Shown in pieces: positions 18,104 through 26,822 of a stretch of DNA of 51,759 bases. Each line of letters starts with the position of its first letter. Within the stretch, counting starts at the first letter, position 1. The stretch is from positions 226 to 51,984 of the forward strand of contig MHZX01000089.1 of NCBI GenBank assembly GCA_001828935.1. The letters run 5' to 3'. The position numbers and the translations under genes are program-made. This stretch comes from Rhodocyclales bacterium RIFCSPLOWO2_02_FULL_63_24. Its GTDB lineage: Bacteria; Pseudomonadota; Gammaproteobacteria; Burkholderiales; Rhodocyclaceae. The notes under the pieces are model-generated. The model saw only the letters and a list, made by a program, of their open reading frames with translations. It had not been told where the DNA came from and searched no databases.

Positions 18104-19000
18104 ATGCTCAAGCTGACGTTGGATGCCATCGAAATCATCGATGCCATCGATCGCGGCGGCTCGTTTGCCGCGGCGGCGGAGGCCTTGCACAAAGTGCCCT
18201 CGACGATTTCCTACACGGTGGCCAAGCTCGAAGAGCAACTCGGCTTCCCGCTCTTCTCCCGCCGTGGGCCGCGCGTCACGCTGACGCCGGCCGGCCGCGA
18301 ACTGCTCAGCGAAGGCCGCTGGCTGCTGCGTTCTGCCGCCGATCTCGAATCGCGCCTGCGCCGCATCGCCACCGGCTACGAGTCGGAACTGAGGCTGGTG
18401 CATGATTCCCTGTTGCCGACCGTGGCGCTGCTCGACCACATCCGCGCCTTCGAGGCGCTGGATTGCGGCACGCGCCTGCGCATCAGCAGCGAAGTCATGA
18501 CCGGCAGCTGGGAGGCGCTGCGCGAGGGCCGCGCCGACCTGATCCTGGCGGTCGGCGATCCGCCGCCCGGGTTCGCGCAGCAGGCGAAACGCCTGCACGA
18601 CATCGAGTTCGTTTTCTGCGTCGCGCCACAGCATCCGCTGGCACGTATCGACCGTCCGCTTCGCACCGATGATTTCCTCGCCCACACGGCGATCGTCGTC
18701 GCCGACAGCGCGCGCCTGCTGCCGACGCGCAGCATCGGCCTGCTCTCCGGGCAGTCGCGCATCACCGTGTCGAACATCGAGGCCAAGATCGCGCTGCAGA
18801 TCGCCGGGCTGGGCTACGGCTTCCTGCCGCGCTGTCGCATCGACGCCGCGCTGACCAAGCGCGAACTGGTCGCGCGGGACGTCGCCGAAACGCGTGCCAG
18901 CGAACCGCTGTGGCTGGCATGGAACCTCGACGGCGAAGGCGAGGCGCAAAAGTGGTGGCGTGCGCGCCTGCTGGCGCCAGGCGCCCTGATGCCGCCCTAG
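18104..19000 (+). CDS. LysR family transcriptional regulator
   Basis: This 298-residue regulator has the normal LysR length. The winged helix-turn-helix occupies about residues 4-62 (GGSFAAAAEALHKVPSTISY followed by LEEQLGFPLFSRRG), and a periplasmic-binding-protein-like effector domain follows from about residue 90. It is divergent from the WrbA-like and pirin genes, and the MFS transporter begins 45 bases downstream on its own strand. The likely targets are the divergent redox genes and possibly the transporter. The effector is unknown. Confidence 0.94.
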   Translation: MLKLTLDAIEIIDAIDRGGSFAAAAEALHKVPSTISYTVAKLEEQLGFPLFSRRGPRVTLTPAGRELLSEGRWLLRSAADLESRLRRIATGYESELRLVHDSLLPTVALLDHIRAFEALDCGTRLRISSEVMTGSWEALREGRADLILAVGDPPPGFAQQAKRLHDIEFVFCVAPQHPLARIDRPLRTDDFLAHTAIVVADSARLLPTRSIGLLSGQSRITVSNIEAKIALQIAGLGYGFLPRCRIDAALTKRELVARDVAETRASEPLWLAWNLDGEGEAQKWWRARLLAPGALMPP

Positions 19001-19045
19001 TATCGCCGCAGCGCCAGCGCCGACTTTCCAATCAACCTGCCTCCC

Positions 19046-20299
19046 ATGAGTTCATCTGCCACACCACTCGACCCTGCCCGCGAACGCATGCTGCTGCTGA
19101 CCCTGGCCGGGATCCAGTTCGCCCACATTCTCGACTTCATGATCATGATGCCGCTGGGCCCGATCCTGATGCGGGAACTCGGTGTCGGCACCCATGAATT
19201 CGGCTTGCTGGTTTCCGCCTATACCTTCTCGGCGGCCTTTACCGGCGTCCTGGCGGCGGTCTTCGTCGACCGCTTCGAACGCAAGCGCATGCTGCTGACC
19301 ATGTTCGCCCTGTTTGCCGTGGCCACCCTGGCCTGCGGCCTGGCGCCGGGCTACTGGACGCTGCTGGCGGCACGCGGCACCGCCGGCGCGTTCGGCGGCG
19401 TGCTCGGCTCGATGGTGCAGACCATGGTCGGCGACCTGATTCCCTTCGAACGTCGCGGTCGTGCCAGCGGCACCATCATGTCGGCCTTCTCGTTGTCCAC
19501 GGTCGCCGGCGTGCCGCTGTCGCTGTACCTCGCCAATCATTTCGGCTGGCGCTTTCCCTTCATTTTCATCGCGGTGCTGGCCTGCGGCTTCCTGCTGCTC
19601 GGCTGGAAAATGCTGCCAGCATTGCGCGGGCATCTGCCCGGCGCCACCGTCTCCGACACCGAGCGGGCGCATCCGCTGGCGGCCATGGCGGCCGTGCTGC
19701 GCGATACCAACCACCTGCGGGCGCTGCTCTTCATGGCCCTGATCATGTTCTCCGGCTTCAGCGTGATTCCCTATATCACGATCTATGTCACGGCCAATGT
19801 CGGCATCCGGCAGGAGGACATCCCACTGATTTATCTGGTCGGCGGTTGCGCCACCTTCTTTACCTCGCGCCTGGTCGGCCGCCTGGCCGATGCCCATGGC
19901 AAGATCCGCGTCTACCGCCTGATGGCGCTGTGTTCGATGTTGCCGCTGTTCGTGCAGACGCATCTGATGCCGGTGCCGCTATGGGTCATGATCTTCTGGT
20001 CGACGCTGTTCTTCATTTTCGTGCCGGGACGCATGGTGCCGGCGATGGCCATCGTCACCTCGGCCGTGCAACCGCGCCTGCGCGGAACCTTCCTGTCGAT
20101 GAATGGCGCCGTCCAGCAACTGGCGTCGGGCGCTGCGTCTTACCTCGGGGGCGCGATGATTGCCGCAGATGCCGCGGGACATATTGTCGGCTACAACAGG
20201 GTCGGCTACCTGGCGATTGCCGCGACGCTCGCCGCCATGGCTTTTGTCGGCCGCATCGACCTGCATACGGGAAACCCGGCGGCAGGCCGCAAGCCTTGA
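19046..20299 (+). CDS. MFS transporter
   Basis: This 417-residue protein has 12 predicted hydrophobic segments of the major facilitator superfamily. The loop between TM2 and TM3 reads VDRFERKRML, the usual DRxGRR-type motif A, and a second motif-A-like sequence (GRLADAHGKIRVY) appears after TM8. The sequence resembles drug:H+ antiporter-type exporters, but the substrate cannot be named. It follows the LysR gene by 45 bases and may be co-transcribed with it. Confidence 0.92.
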   Translation: MSSSATPLDPARERMLLLTLAGIQFAHILDFMIMMPLGPILMRELGVGTHEFGLLVSAYTFSAAFTGVLAAVFVDRFERKRMLLTMFALFAVATLACGLAPGYWTLLAARGTAGAFGGVLGSMVQTMVGDLIPFERRGRASGTIMSAFSLSTVAGVPLSLYLANHFGWRFPFIFIAVLACGFLLLGWKMLPALRGHLPGATVSDTERAHPLAAMAAVLRDTNHLRALLFMALIMFSGFSVIPYITIYVTANVGIRQEDIPLIYLVGGCATFFTSRLVGRLADAHGKIRVYRLMALCSMLPLFVQTHLMPVPLWVMIFWSTLFFIFVPGRMVPAMAIVTSAVQPRLRGTFLSMNGAVQQLASGAASYLGGAMIAADAAGHIVGYNRVGYLAIAATLAAMAFVGRIDLHTGNPAAGRKP

Positions 20300-20307
20300 C
20301 GCCGACG

Positions 20308-20613
20308 TCAGAAGCGATCGAGCGCTTTATCCAGTTTCTTCCAGTTGTCGCCCATGTCCTTGGCGGCTTTTTCAACCACCGGGCCATCCAATACGGGCGT
20401 CTTGTCGCCTTCCTTCAGGCCGGCGGCATTGGCCGTCGAGGCGGTCGCGACATCGGCTGGGCCTTCCTTGTCCTGGCGGCTGCCGTAGTCGCGGGCTTTT
20501 GCTGCCTGTCGCGCGGCAGCGCTTTGCTTGCCGCCTTCCTCCGCTTGGCAATTGGCAAACGCCAGCAGCGCAAACGCCGTCGCGCTGGTCACAATGAGTT
20601 GACTGGCTTTCAT
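20308..20613 (-). CDS. Small secreted protein of unknown function
   Basis: This 101-residue precursor has a clear signal peptide (basic MKASQ, hydrophobic core, probable cleavage after ANCQA). The mature part is hydrophilic, with an acidic/Lys-rich composition and a final helix (DNWKKLDKALDRF). AAAGGGAG lies just upstream of ATG 20613. No family is recognised. The cysteine in the signal region does not fit a good lipobox, so a soluble periplasmic protein is more likely than a lipoprotein. Confidence 0.7.
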   Translation of the reverse strand: MKASQLIVTSATAFALLAFANCQAEEGGKQSAAARQAAKARDYGSRQDKEGPADVATASTANAAGLKEGDKTPVLDGPVVEKAAKDMGDNWKKLDKALDRF

Positions 20614-20681
20614 GACTCCCTTTCCGCTTGCCGCCGCCAGCGGCCCGTTGCAACCGGCCTTTGCGGCAGCGCGCCCCGGCC

Positions 20682-20909
20682 TCAGGCCGTGACGTTGACC
20701 ACGCGCCCCGTGGTTTGCCCCTGCGCGTTGACCACGGGTTTCGGCGGCTGGGTCTTTTGCGCCTGCTGTTGTTGTGCCTGGCGCGCCTTGGCGGCTTCGT
20801 CGCTGGACCCGGAGGCCTCGGTCTTCTGCGTTTGGGTCTGCTGCGGCTTGGGCTGCTGAACCGCCTGCGTCGCGGCGCTGGCAGAAGGACTCACTGCGTT
20901 GATGGCCAT
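20682..20909 (-). CDS. Small Gln-rich protein with conserved C-terminal tail
   Basis: This 75-residue protein is rich in Gln, Ala and Lys and has no signal peptide or membrane segment. AGGAGG lies five bases before ATG 20909, which supports expression. The last 18 residues, PVVNAQGQTTGRVVNVTA, closely match the end of the neighbouring 135-residue protein encoded just upstream. The shared ending on otherwise different proteins points to a functional tail, perhaps a targeting or interaction signal. No family is recognised. Confidence 0.72.
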   Translation of the reverse strand: MAINAVSPSASAATQAVQQPKPQQTQTQKTEASGSSDEAAKARQAQQQQAQKTQPPKPVVNAQGQTTGRVVNVTA

Positions 20910-20934
20910 AATAGCCTCCTGTGGTTGAACTGCT

Positions 20935-21342
20935 CTAGGCGGTGGTGTTGATGACGGTACCGGTGACCTGTCCCTGCGTATTGACCACCGGAGTCGCGGC
21001 ATCCTGAACCGGAACGGCGGGTTCTGCAGACTTCACCTTCTCGGCAACCTTGGTGACAACGCTGTTCAGCTGGGTTCCCATCTGGCCCACGCTCTTGATC
21101 ACCGCCAAGCCCTGGCGTGCCTGGCCGGCCTGGGTTTGCGCCTGGTCCGACTGCGCGGTTATGGCGCGAGCCTCTTCCTGAGCGTCGCTGGCTTTCTGTT
21201 GCGCCTGGCTGGCCTGCGCAGCAAGCACGCGGGCGGTAAATTCCGCCTGCTCGGCTTCCCTCTTGGCTTGTTGCAGCCTGAGCTGCTGCAGGCCGGATTG
21301 GGCAGCTGATTGTGCGCCGGAAAGGGACGAAATGGATGCCAT
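20935..21342 (-). CDS. Small helical protein with the same conserved C-terminal tail
   Basis: This 135-residue protein has a long Ala/Gln-rich helical region (about 15-80), likely a coiled coil, and ends in PVVNTQGQVTGTVINTTA. That tail is nearly the same as in the 75-residue protein 25 bases downstream. The N-terminus (MASISSLSGAQSAAQSGLQQ) has no signal peptide and is loosely like flagellar or motility accessory proteins, but this is only an impression. The two genes probably form one transcription unit. Confidence 0.75.
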   Translation of the reverse strand: MASISSLSGAQSAAQSGLQQLRLQQAKREAEQAEFTARVLAAQASQAQQKASDAQEEARAITAQSDQAQTQAGQARQGLAVIKSVGQMGTQLNSVVTKVAEKVKSAEPAVPVQDAATPVVNTQGQVTGTVINTTA

Positions 21343-21422
21343 GAAATACTCTCAAGCCGAAGCTCGTCGAACAATCATAGACCCTTCCCCGGTCGGGAAC
21401 AAGCCGGACGACGTTCCGGCGG

Positions 21423-24080
21423 CTATTCGTTCTCGCGCAAGCGCAGGCGCAACTCTACGGTGCCGAGGTCGGCACCCGTGCTCAGCTGGAAGCCGAGGCC
21501 GCGTGCCAGATGCTGCATGCGCAGGTTTGCGGCCAGGGTTTCGCCGCGCAACTCGCGCGTGCCGCAGCGGCGGGAGTAGTCGATGATGCTCTGCAACAAC
21601 AGTCGCCCGAGACCCTTGCCCTTGATTTCGGAACTCACCACGATGGCGAAGTCGGCGACCCGGTTGTCGGGGTCGGCCACCGCGCGAACCTCGCCCAGCG
21701 AATGTTCTTTGCCGTCGGCGCCGTGCTCGATCGCCACCAGCGCCATCTCGCGGTCATAGTCGATCTGGGTGAAACGGGCCAGCTGCGAACGCGGCAGGCT
21801 GCGCATGGTGCCGAAAAAGCGCATCCGCGCATCTTCGGCATCGAGTGCGCCGAACAGGTCGCCGAGGGTCGTCTCGTCCTCCGGGCGAATCGGCCGGATC
21901 AGCAGTTGGCGACCGTCCCAGCCGACCCGCTGTTCCAATTCTTTCGGGTAGGGGCGGATCGCAAAACGCCGGAAGCCGAGCCGGCGTCCCCGTTTCTCGA
22001 CGCGGATGCGGGCCTCCAGCGCGATCACGCTCGATGTCTCGACATGCAGCGGATTGAGTTCCAGACCCGCCACCTCGTCGAGATCCGTGAGCAGTTGCGA
22101 AATTCTTACCAGCGCGGTGCACGCGCCCGATTCCAGCGCCGCGCGCTGGTCGCCCGGCGCCTCTTCGGCAAAACCGCTGCGCCCGACCAGGTCGCGGGCC
22201 AGCGCGAGGTTGAGCGGCGGCAGCGCGACGACCAGGCGACCCTCGCGGACTCCTGCGACGGAAGCCGATCCGAGAAAAATCACCGGACCGAATACCGGGT
22301 CGTCGGCCACGCCGAGACGCAGCGCGCAAGTGCCGCTTCGCGTTACGCTGGGCCGCAGCCGGTAGCCGCCGACGCGGACGCCCGGACGCTGCACGCGCGC
22401 CCAGTTGCGCAAGCCCCGGGCGGCGAGCTTGATGTCAGCTGCCGAGCGCAACCCCGCCGCCACGGGTTCATACCCGGTCTCACGGGCAAGCACCAGGCCG
22501 AGATCCACCGGATAGCCGATTTCATCGGCGCCGCGTATTGCCGCATTGATGCTGGCGGCCTGGGGATAGTCGGCCGCGCCGATGCCGTAGGCCTGCAACA
22601 GGCGACGTGCCTGGAGCGCCGACAGGGTGTCGGCGCCGGCGTCGAGTGCCTCGGCGAGGACACCGCGGGCGGCATCGAGGTCGGGGCTGAAATCCTCGGC
22701 GACGGAAGGCGGCATCTGTGCCAGCAGTTCCCGATTGCGCGCGTAATTGACGATGCCCTGGAAGATGGCGATGGCCTTTTCCGGCGATTCGTGGCTCAAC
22801 AGGCCGTGCGCCGCGGCGATCCGCTGCGCTTCGAGCATCGTGGCGCCGCCGATCCAGCAGGTGAATACGTTGCGCTGCGTTTGCCCGGCGGCGTCACAGA
22901 TGGCCGCGGCGACGTCTGCACTGGGCGCGAAGGGCGACGGCGAATAGACCGTCAGCACCGCGTCCGTTTCGCGGTCGGCCAGCACCGCTGCGAGCGCCGC
23001 GGCCCAGTTGGCCGGCGTCACGTCGGCCGGCAGGGCCAGCGGATTGCCCAGTGGCGAGCCGGGATGCAGCAGTCGGTCGAGATGCTTGACGGTTTCCTTC
23101 GACAGCGCTGCGAGCCGGCCGCCGGACCGCAGCAGCGCGTCGGCAGCGATGCGCCCGAGGCCGTGGCCGTTGGCAATGATGCTCAGGCGCTGGCCGCGCA
23201 TCGAGCGCACGCGCGCCATCGCCTCCGCTGCGTCGAACAGGTCTTCCAGGGTATCGATGCGGACCCAGCCGGCGCGCCGCAGCGCCGCTTCATAGACGTC
23301 GTCGGTGGTGAACCAGCCACCGGCCGCGCGCCCGGCGTCCGCCCGGCCGCCGCGGATCGCGACCACCGGCTTGTTGCGTGCAGCGGCGCGTGCCGCCGAC
23401 ATGAACTTGCGCCCCACGATGATCGACTCGAACTGCACCAGTATGGCTTCGGTGTCGGGGTCTGCCGCAAGCCAGTCGAGCGCGTCGGCCAGATCGATGT
23501 CGATGCTGGCGCCCAGGTGCAGCACCGACGAAAAGCCGATACCCTTGCTCGCGGCGCGATCGAGCACGGCGGCGGCGACTGCCGCCGACTGGGCCACCAG
23601 GGCGATCTTGCCGGGAGTTGCGACGCTGGGCGCAATGCTGGCGTTGAGACCGCTGGCCGGAACGACCAGGCCGCCGCTGCCTGGTCCGAGTACGCGCATC
23701 AGGTTGGGGCGCGCCGCGTCGAGAATGGCCTTGTGTATATCGGCGATTTCGCCCCCATGCCGCCTGTTCCGCGTCGACGGCCCGACGATCACCGCCCGCG
23801 TGCCGCGGGCGCCGAGCTGGGCGACGATCTGCGGCACGTCGCTCGCTGCGGCGCAGACGATTGCCAGGTCGGGCGCCAGTTCAAGCGGGTCGATGTGGAT
23901 ATGGCTGCCGATGCCGAACAGCGAGCGTTTTTTCGCGGCCACGGTGATGACCGGTCCGGCAAATCCGCCGGCGGCGAGATTGCGCAGCACCACCTCGGCA
24001 TAGCGGCTGGCTTGGTCCGGCTCGGCAACCACCGCAACCGACTGCGGACGGAAGAGGAATTCGAGATTGCGGACAGTCAT
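21423..24080 (-). CDS. Bifunctional acyl-CoA synthetase-like / GNAT acetyltransferase (PatZ-like)
   Basis: This large protein (885 residues, like E. coli PatZ at about 886) joins an NDP-forming acyl-CoA synthetase-like region to a C-terminal GNAT domain. The CoA-binding Rossmann-like part begins with MTVRNLEFLFRPQSVAVV. A succinyl-CoA-ligase-like domain and an ATP-grasp-like domain follow, and the GNAT domain starts near IRPEDETTLGDLF, with the acetyl-CoA loop GKGLGRLLLQ. PatZ/Pat enzymes acetylate lysines of acetyl-CoA synthetase and other proteins; in PatZ the synthetase part is regulatory. The internal ATG 24080 is chosen over an upstream ATG because family sequence starts there. It is divergent from the nucleotidyltransferase gene. 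Confidence 0.9.
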   Translation of the reverse strand: MTVRNLEFLFRPQSVAVVAEPDQASRYAEVVLRNLAAGGFAGPVITVAAKKRSLFGIGSHIHIDPLELAPDLAIVCAAASDVPQIVAQLGARGTRAVIVGPSTRNRRHGGEIADIHKAILDAARPNLMRVLGPGSGGLVVPASGLNASIAPSVATPGKIALVAQSAAVAAAVLDRAASKGIGFSSVLHLGASIDIDLADALDWLAADPDTEAILVQFESIIVGRKFMSAARAAARNKPVVAIRGGRADAGRAAGGWFTTDDVYEAALRRAGWVRIDTLEDLFDAAEAMARVRSMRGQRLSIIANGHGLGRIAADALLRSGGRLAALSKETVKHLDRLLHPGSPLGNPLALPADVTPANWAAALAAVLADRETDAVLTVYSPSPFAPSADVAAAICDAAGQTQRNVFTCWIGGATMLEAQRIAAAHGLLSHESPEKAIAIFQGIVNYARNRELLAQMPPSVAEDFSPDLDAARGVLAEALDAGADTLSALQARRLLQAYGIGAADYPQAASINAAIRGADEIGYPVDLGLVLARETGYEPVAAGLRSAADIKLAARGLRNWARVQRPGVRVGGYRLRPSVTRSGTCALRLGVADDPVFGPVIFLGSASVAGVREGRLVVALPPLNLALARDLVGRSGFAEEAPGDQRAALESGACTALVRISQLLTDLDEVAGLELNPLHVETSSVIALEARIRVEKRGRRLGFRRFAIRPYPKELEQRVGWDGRQLLIRPIRPEDETTLGDLFGALDAEDARMRFFGTMRSLPRSQLARFTQIDYDREMALVAIEHGADGKEHSLGEVRAVADPDNRVADFAIVVSSEIKGKGLGRLLLQSIIDYSRRCGTRELRGETLAANLRMQHLARGLGFQLSTGADLGTVELRLRLRENE

Positions 24081-24247
24081 TGTTGTTGTGCCCCCGGCGA
24101 GCGGCGAGGCTCGGTATCCCGGCGATCCTCGGTCTGTGCGCATCGCTTGATGCGACGAGCGCAATCCATTGTGCCATAGCGTCGGCGCGCGGCCAGCTCA
24201 GCGTTGCAGCTTTGGTTTGGTGCCCGATCCATGCGATCATCGGCGCC

Positions 24248-24748
24248 ATGAAGATCACCGAATTGCTCAAGTCGCTGGCGGACGAGCGGGTTCACTATGT
24301 GCTCGTCGGCGGGTTGGCCGTTCAACTGCATGGCTTTCAGCGCAGCACTTTCGATATCGACCTGGTGCTGGCGATGAACGATGACAATCTGGCACGATTC
24401 TTCAGTGTCGCCAAACGGCACGGGCTGACGCCTGGAATCCCGGTGCCGATCGAATCGCTGCAGGATGCTGACCAGATCGACCGGTGGCACAGGGAAAAGG
24501 GCATGCTGGCGTTTTCCCTGCGAGAGCCGCAGGCCGGCGGCGTAGTCGTCGATGTGATCGTGCGGCCGGAAGTTTCATTCGACAGGTTGATAGCCAACGC
24601 GGTTGCCGGCGACCTGTTCGGCAGGCATGTACCGATTGCTTCGATAGACGATCTGCTGGTGATGAAGCGCGCCGCGAACCGGCCCAAGGATCGGCTGGAC
24701 ATCGAGGCGCTGGAAAAGATCAAGCGTGGAGAAGACCCGAATGCCTGA
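24248..24748 (+). CDS. Nucleotidyltransferase-fold protein (AbiEii/MNT-like)
   Basis: This 166-residue protein has the minimal nucleotidyltransferase signature: VLVGGLAVQLHG followed by RSTFDIDLVL, so the GG and DxD residues are present, and a third acidic residue in VVVDVIV. It resembles stand-alone nucleotidyltransferases found as partners in toxin-antitoxin and abortive-infection loci, and also proteins of unknown role. Its end overlaps by eight bases a 69-residue gene, so the two are co-expressed. The ribosome-binding site is weak. Confidence 0.8.
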   Translation: MKITELLKSLADERVHYVLVGGLAVQLHGFQRSTFDIDLVLAMNDDNLARFFSVAKRHGLTPGIPVPIESLQDADQIDRWHREKGMLAFSLREPQAGGVVVDVIVRPEVSFDRLIANAVAGDLFGRHVPIASIDDLLVMKRAANRPKDRLDIEALEKIKRGEDPNA

Positions 24749-24950
24749 CGCCATCCGGCCGCCTGTAACGATCCCGCAGCACCTCATGATCGAGCGCTTG
24801 GCTCAATCCGAGCAGATGCGGGAATTCTTCATCCAGATGTGGCTGCAGAATCCCGTCTTGGCCAGGCAGGCCGGCGCGCGGGTACGCGAACTGCTCGCCG
24901 TCGCGCCGGCGCCGACTCTCGGTGCGGCCGGCGATCCTGACCTTCCTTAA
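24741..24950 (+). CDS. Small partner of the nucleotidyltransferase, unknown function
   Basis: This 69-residue protein starts at ATG 24741, inside the end of the nucleotidyltransferase gene (8-base overlap). It is mainly helical (LMIERLAQSEQMREFFIQMW and ARQAGARVRELLA). No HEPN motif (R-x4-6-H) is seen, so it is not a standard MNT/HEPN pair. The gene arrangement resembles that of two-gene toxin-antitoxin modules, but no activity can be assigned. Confidence 0.6.
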   Translation: MPDAIRPPVTIPQHLMIERLAQSEQMREFFIQMWLQNPVLARQAGARVRELLAVAPAPTLGAAGDPDLP

Positions 24951-24954
24951 GCGT

Positions 24955-26820
24955 TCAGCGCGTCCACCACCCCGCAGCGACGAAGACCAGCAGCGCGATG
25001 GCCAGATAGGTCTTCCACGGCAGCTCCTTTTCCGCATACGGGTCGGTCAGGGCCCGCTCGGCGCCTTCCGGCAGTTGCGCCAGCTGGGTCAGCGAGGTGC
25101 CGAAGGGGATGTTGATGCGCGCCCGTGCATTCACCGCCCAGCCGTTGGCATCGAGGATCGGGCCGAGGTTGCGGCTGCGGAGCTTGAACCAGGCCAGCGC
25201 CATGGCCGGGCCGGAGATGAGCAGCAGCAGGCCGCCGATGGCGAAGGGAATCTGCCACCACTTGAGGCCCAGCAGACCGGTCACCACAGCCGCCGCCGCC
25301 GTGCCGAGGGCACCGACGGCAAGGCCGATGGCGGCGAAGATGCCGGCGAACTTGCCGACGTCGAATGCGGCAACCGCGGCCTGCGGCGCGCCCGGTTTGA
25401 CCGGCGGCGTTTCGACCCTCTTGCCGACGCCGATGGCGGCTTCGGCAAGCTTGCCTTCGACGGCGGCAGCCTTGCTTGCGGCAATCTTCTGCAACTGTTC
25501 GCCGACCAGGCGCAGCAGGCGCTTGTAGGGCGACCAGAAGGCCTGGCGCAAGCTGATCGGATGCTCGACCAGCTTGGTGATGGTGGCGTTCCAGTCGCGC
25601 CCCTGGCGGTCGTAGAACACGCCGTTGCGACCCACCATCAGCTGATCGGAATCGCCGGCGGTGAAGGCGGCGGCGATCGACAGCTTGTCTCCGTGGCGAA
25701 CGCAGTCGCAATACACCAGACAGATGCGCGACAGGCCAGCCAGGGCTGCGTGCTTGGCGGCGTCATTGACCGCGACGCAAAGTTCCGCCGAGCGGCCGTC
25801 GAGATACAGGGTGCCGATCTGGAATGTGGCCCGCATCGGCGTACCCGGCTGGCGCGTGTAGAAATCCCGGAAGGCGACGAAGTTGTTGGCCAACGGCATG
25901 AGGTCGCGCACGTAACGGGCCAGGCGTTCGAGGTCGCGCACCGCTTCGGCCTCGGTCGGCAGCCTGGCGGGCCTGGCGGCCTGCCAGGCGACAAAGGTCG
26001 CGAGCTGGTCCTGCAGCGCCAGCCAATCGGATTCGCTCAGCGCTTCGCGGGCGCCCAGCAGCGGCACCACGGCAGCCTCGCGGAAAGCCGCGATGCGCGC
26101 GGACCAGGCCGGGTTGGCCCCCGCGTCGATACCGGCGCCCAGCGGCACCGCGGCGCCAGCGCCGACTCTTGCCAGCGGCAGTGCGGCGATATCGGCGTGC
26201 GCGGCGGACAGCGCCGCGCCGCTCAAGGATTTCAGTGCCTCGTCGGACGCGTTCATCGCCTCTCCGGCCCGTGCGTCGAAGGCCGCCAGGCGGCAGCGGA
26301 CGAAGAAGTCGTCGAGCTTGTCCTGCACCGCGGCGGTGGCGTCGCAGGCGGCTTCGGTGGCATCGCCGAGCGGTTTTGCCGCCTGGCCGGCGGCTTCCCA
26401 GGCCGCCAGGGCGCGGGCGCTGAAATCGGTTTCGGCGGCACTCGCTGCATACACCGAGACCAGGCTCTGGCCCTCCGGCAGCAGGCTGCGGGCGGCAGCC
26501 AGCAGCGGCGCACCGATGTCGTCGTCCTGGATGGCGGTCAGCGGAACGCCGTCCAGGCCCTGCGCCAGAACGCCGGGATCGGCCAGGCGTGCGGCCGCCC
26601 AGTCGATCGCCGCCAGCAGTTCCGGGGCGCGGATATGTCCGTCGCCGTCGCTGTCGATCAGCGCCAGGCTGCGCTGGTCGAACTCGATGCCCTGCACCGG
26701 GCAGGACAGCGCGACCCACAGCTTCTGGTCGAGTTCCTTCAGCGCCAGCAGGTCGGCGGCGGTATCGATGCGCACCTGGTCGAAGCCGCCGGCGCGGAAG
26801 AACTTGAACGCATGCGGCAT
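24955..26820 (-). CDS. EF-hand containing membrane protein of unknown function
   Basis: This 621-residue protein has one textbook EF-hand loop at residues 56-67 (DSDGDGHIRAPE, with Asp at positions 1, 3 and 5, Gly 6, Ile 8 and Glu 12). A long soluble region with no recognised family follows. About three hydrophobic segments occur in the last 150 residues (FAGIFAAIGLAVGALG, FAIGGLLLLISGPAMAL and YLAIALLVFVAAGW). It follows the metallo-hydrolase gene by two bases on the same strand. The sequence suggests a Ca2+-responsive membrane protein; this is inference. Confidence 0.82.
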   Translation of the reverse strand: MPHAFKFFRAGGFDQVRIDTAADLLALKELDQKLWVALSCPVQGIEFDQRSLALIDSDGDGHIRAPELLAAIDWAAARLADPGVLAQGLDGVPLTAIQDDDIGAPLLAAARSLLPEGQSLVSVYAASAAETDFSARALAAWEAAGQAAKPLGDATEAACDATAAVQDKLDDFFVRCRLAAFDARAGEAMNASDEALKSLSGAALSAAHADIAALPLARVGAGAAVPLGAGIDAGANPAWSARIAAFREAAVVPLLGAREALSESDWLALQDQLATFVAWQAARPARLPTEAEAVRDLERLARYVRDLMPLANNFVAFRDFYTRQPGTPMRATFQIGTLYLDGRSAELCVAVNDAAKHAALAGLSRICLVYCDCVRHGDKLSIAAAFTAGDSDQLMVGRNGVFYDRQGRDWNATITKLVEHPISLRQAFWSPYKRLLRLVGEQLQKIAASKAAAVEGKLAEAAIGVGKRVETPPVKPGAPQAAVAAFDVGKFAGIFAAIGLAVGALGTAAAAVVTGLLGLKWWQIPFAIGGLLLLISGPAMALAWFKLRSRNLGPILDANGWAVNARARINIPFGTSLTQLAQLPEGAERALTDPYAEKELPWKTYLAIALLVFVAAGWWTR

Positions 26821-26822
26821 GA

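Noticed and set aside
21510..24179. 889-codon plus-strand frame opposite the PatZ-like gene
   Set aside because: Very long, but the composition is that of antisense GC-rich coding DNA and the minus strand has CoA-binding and GNAT motifs.
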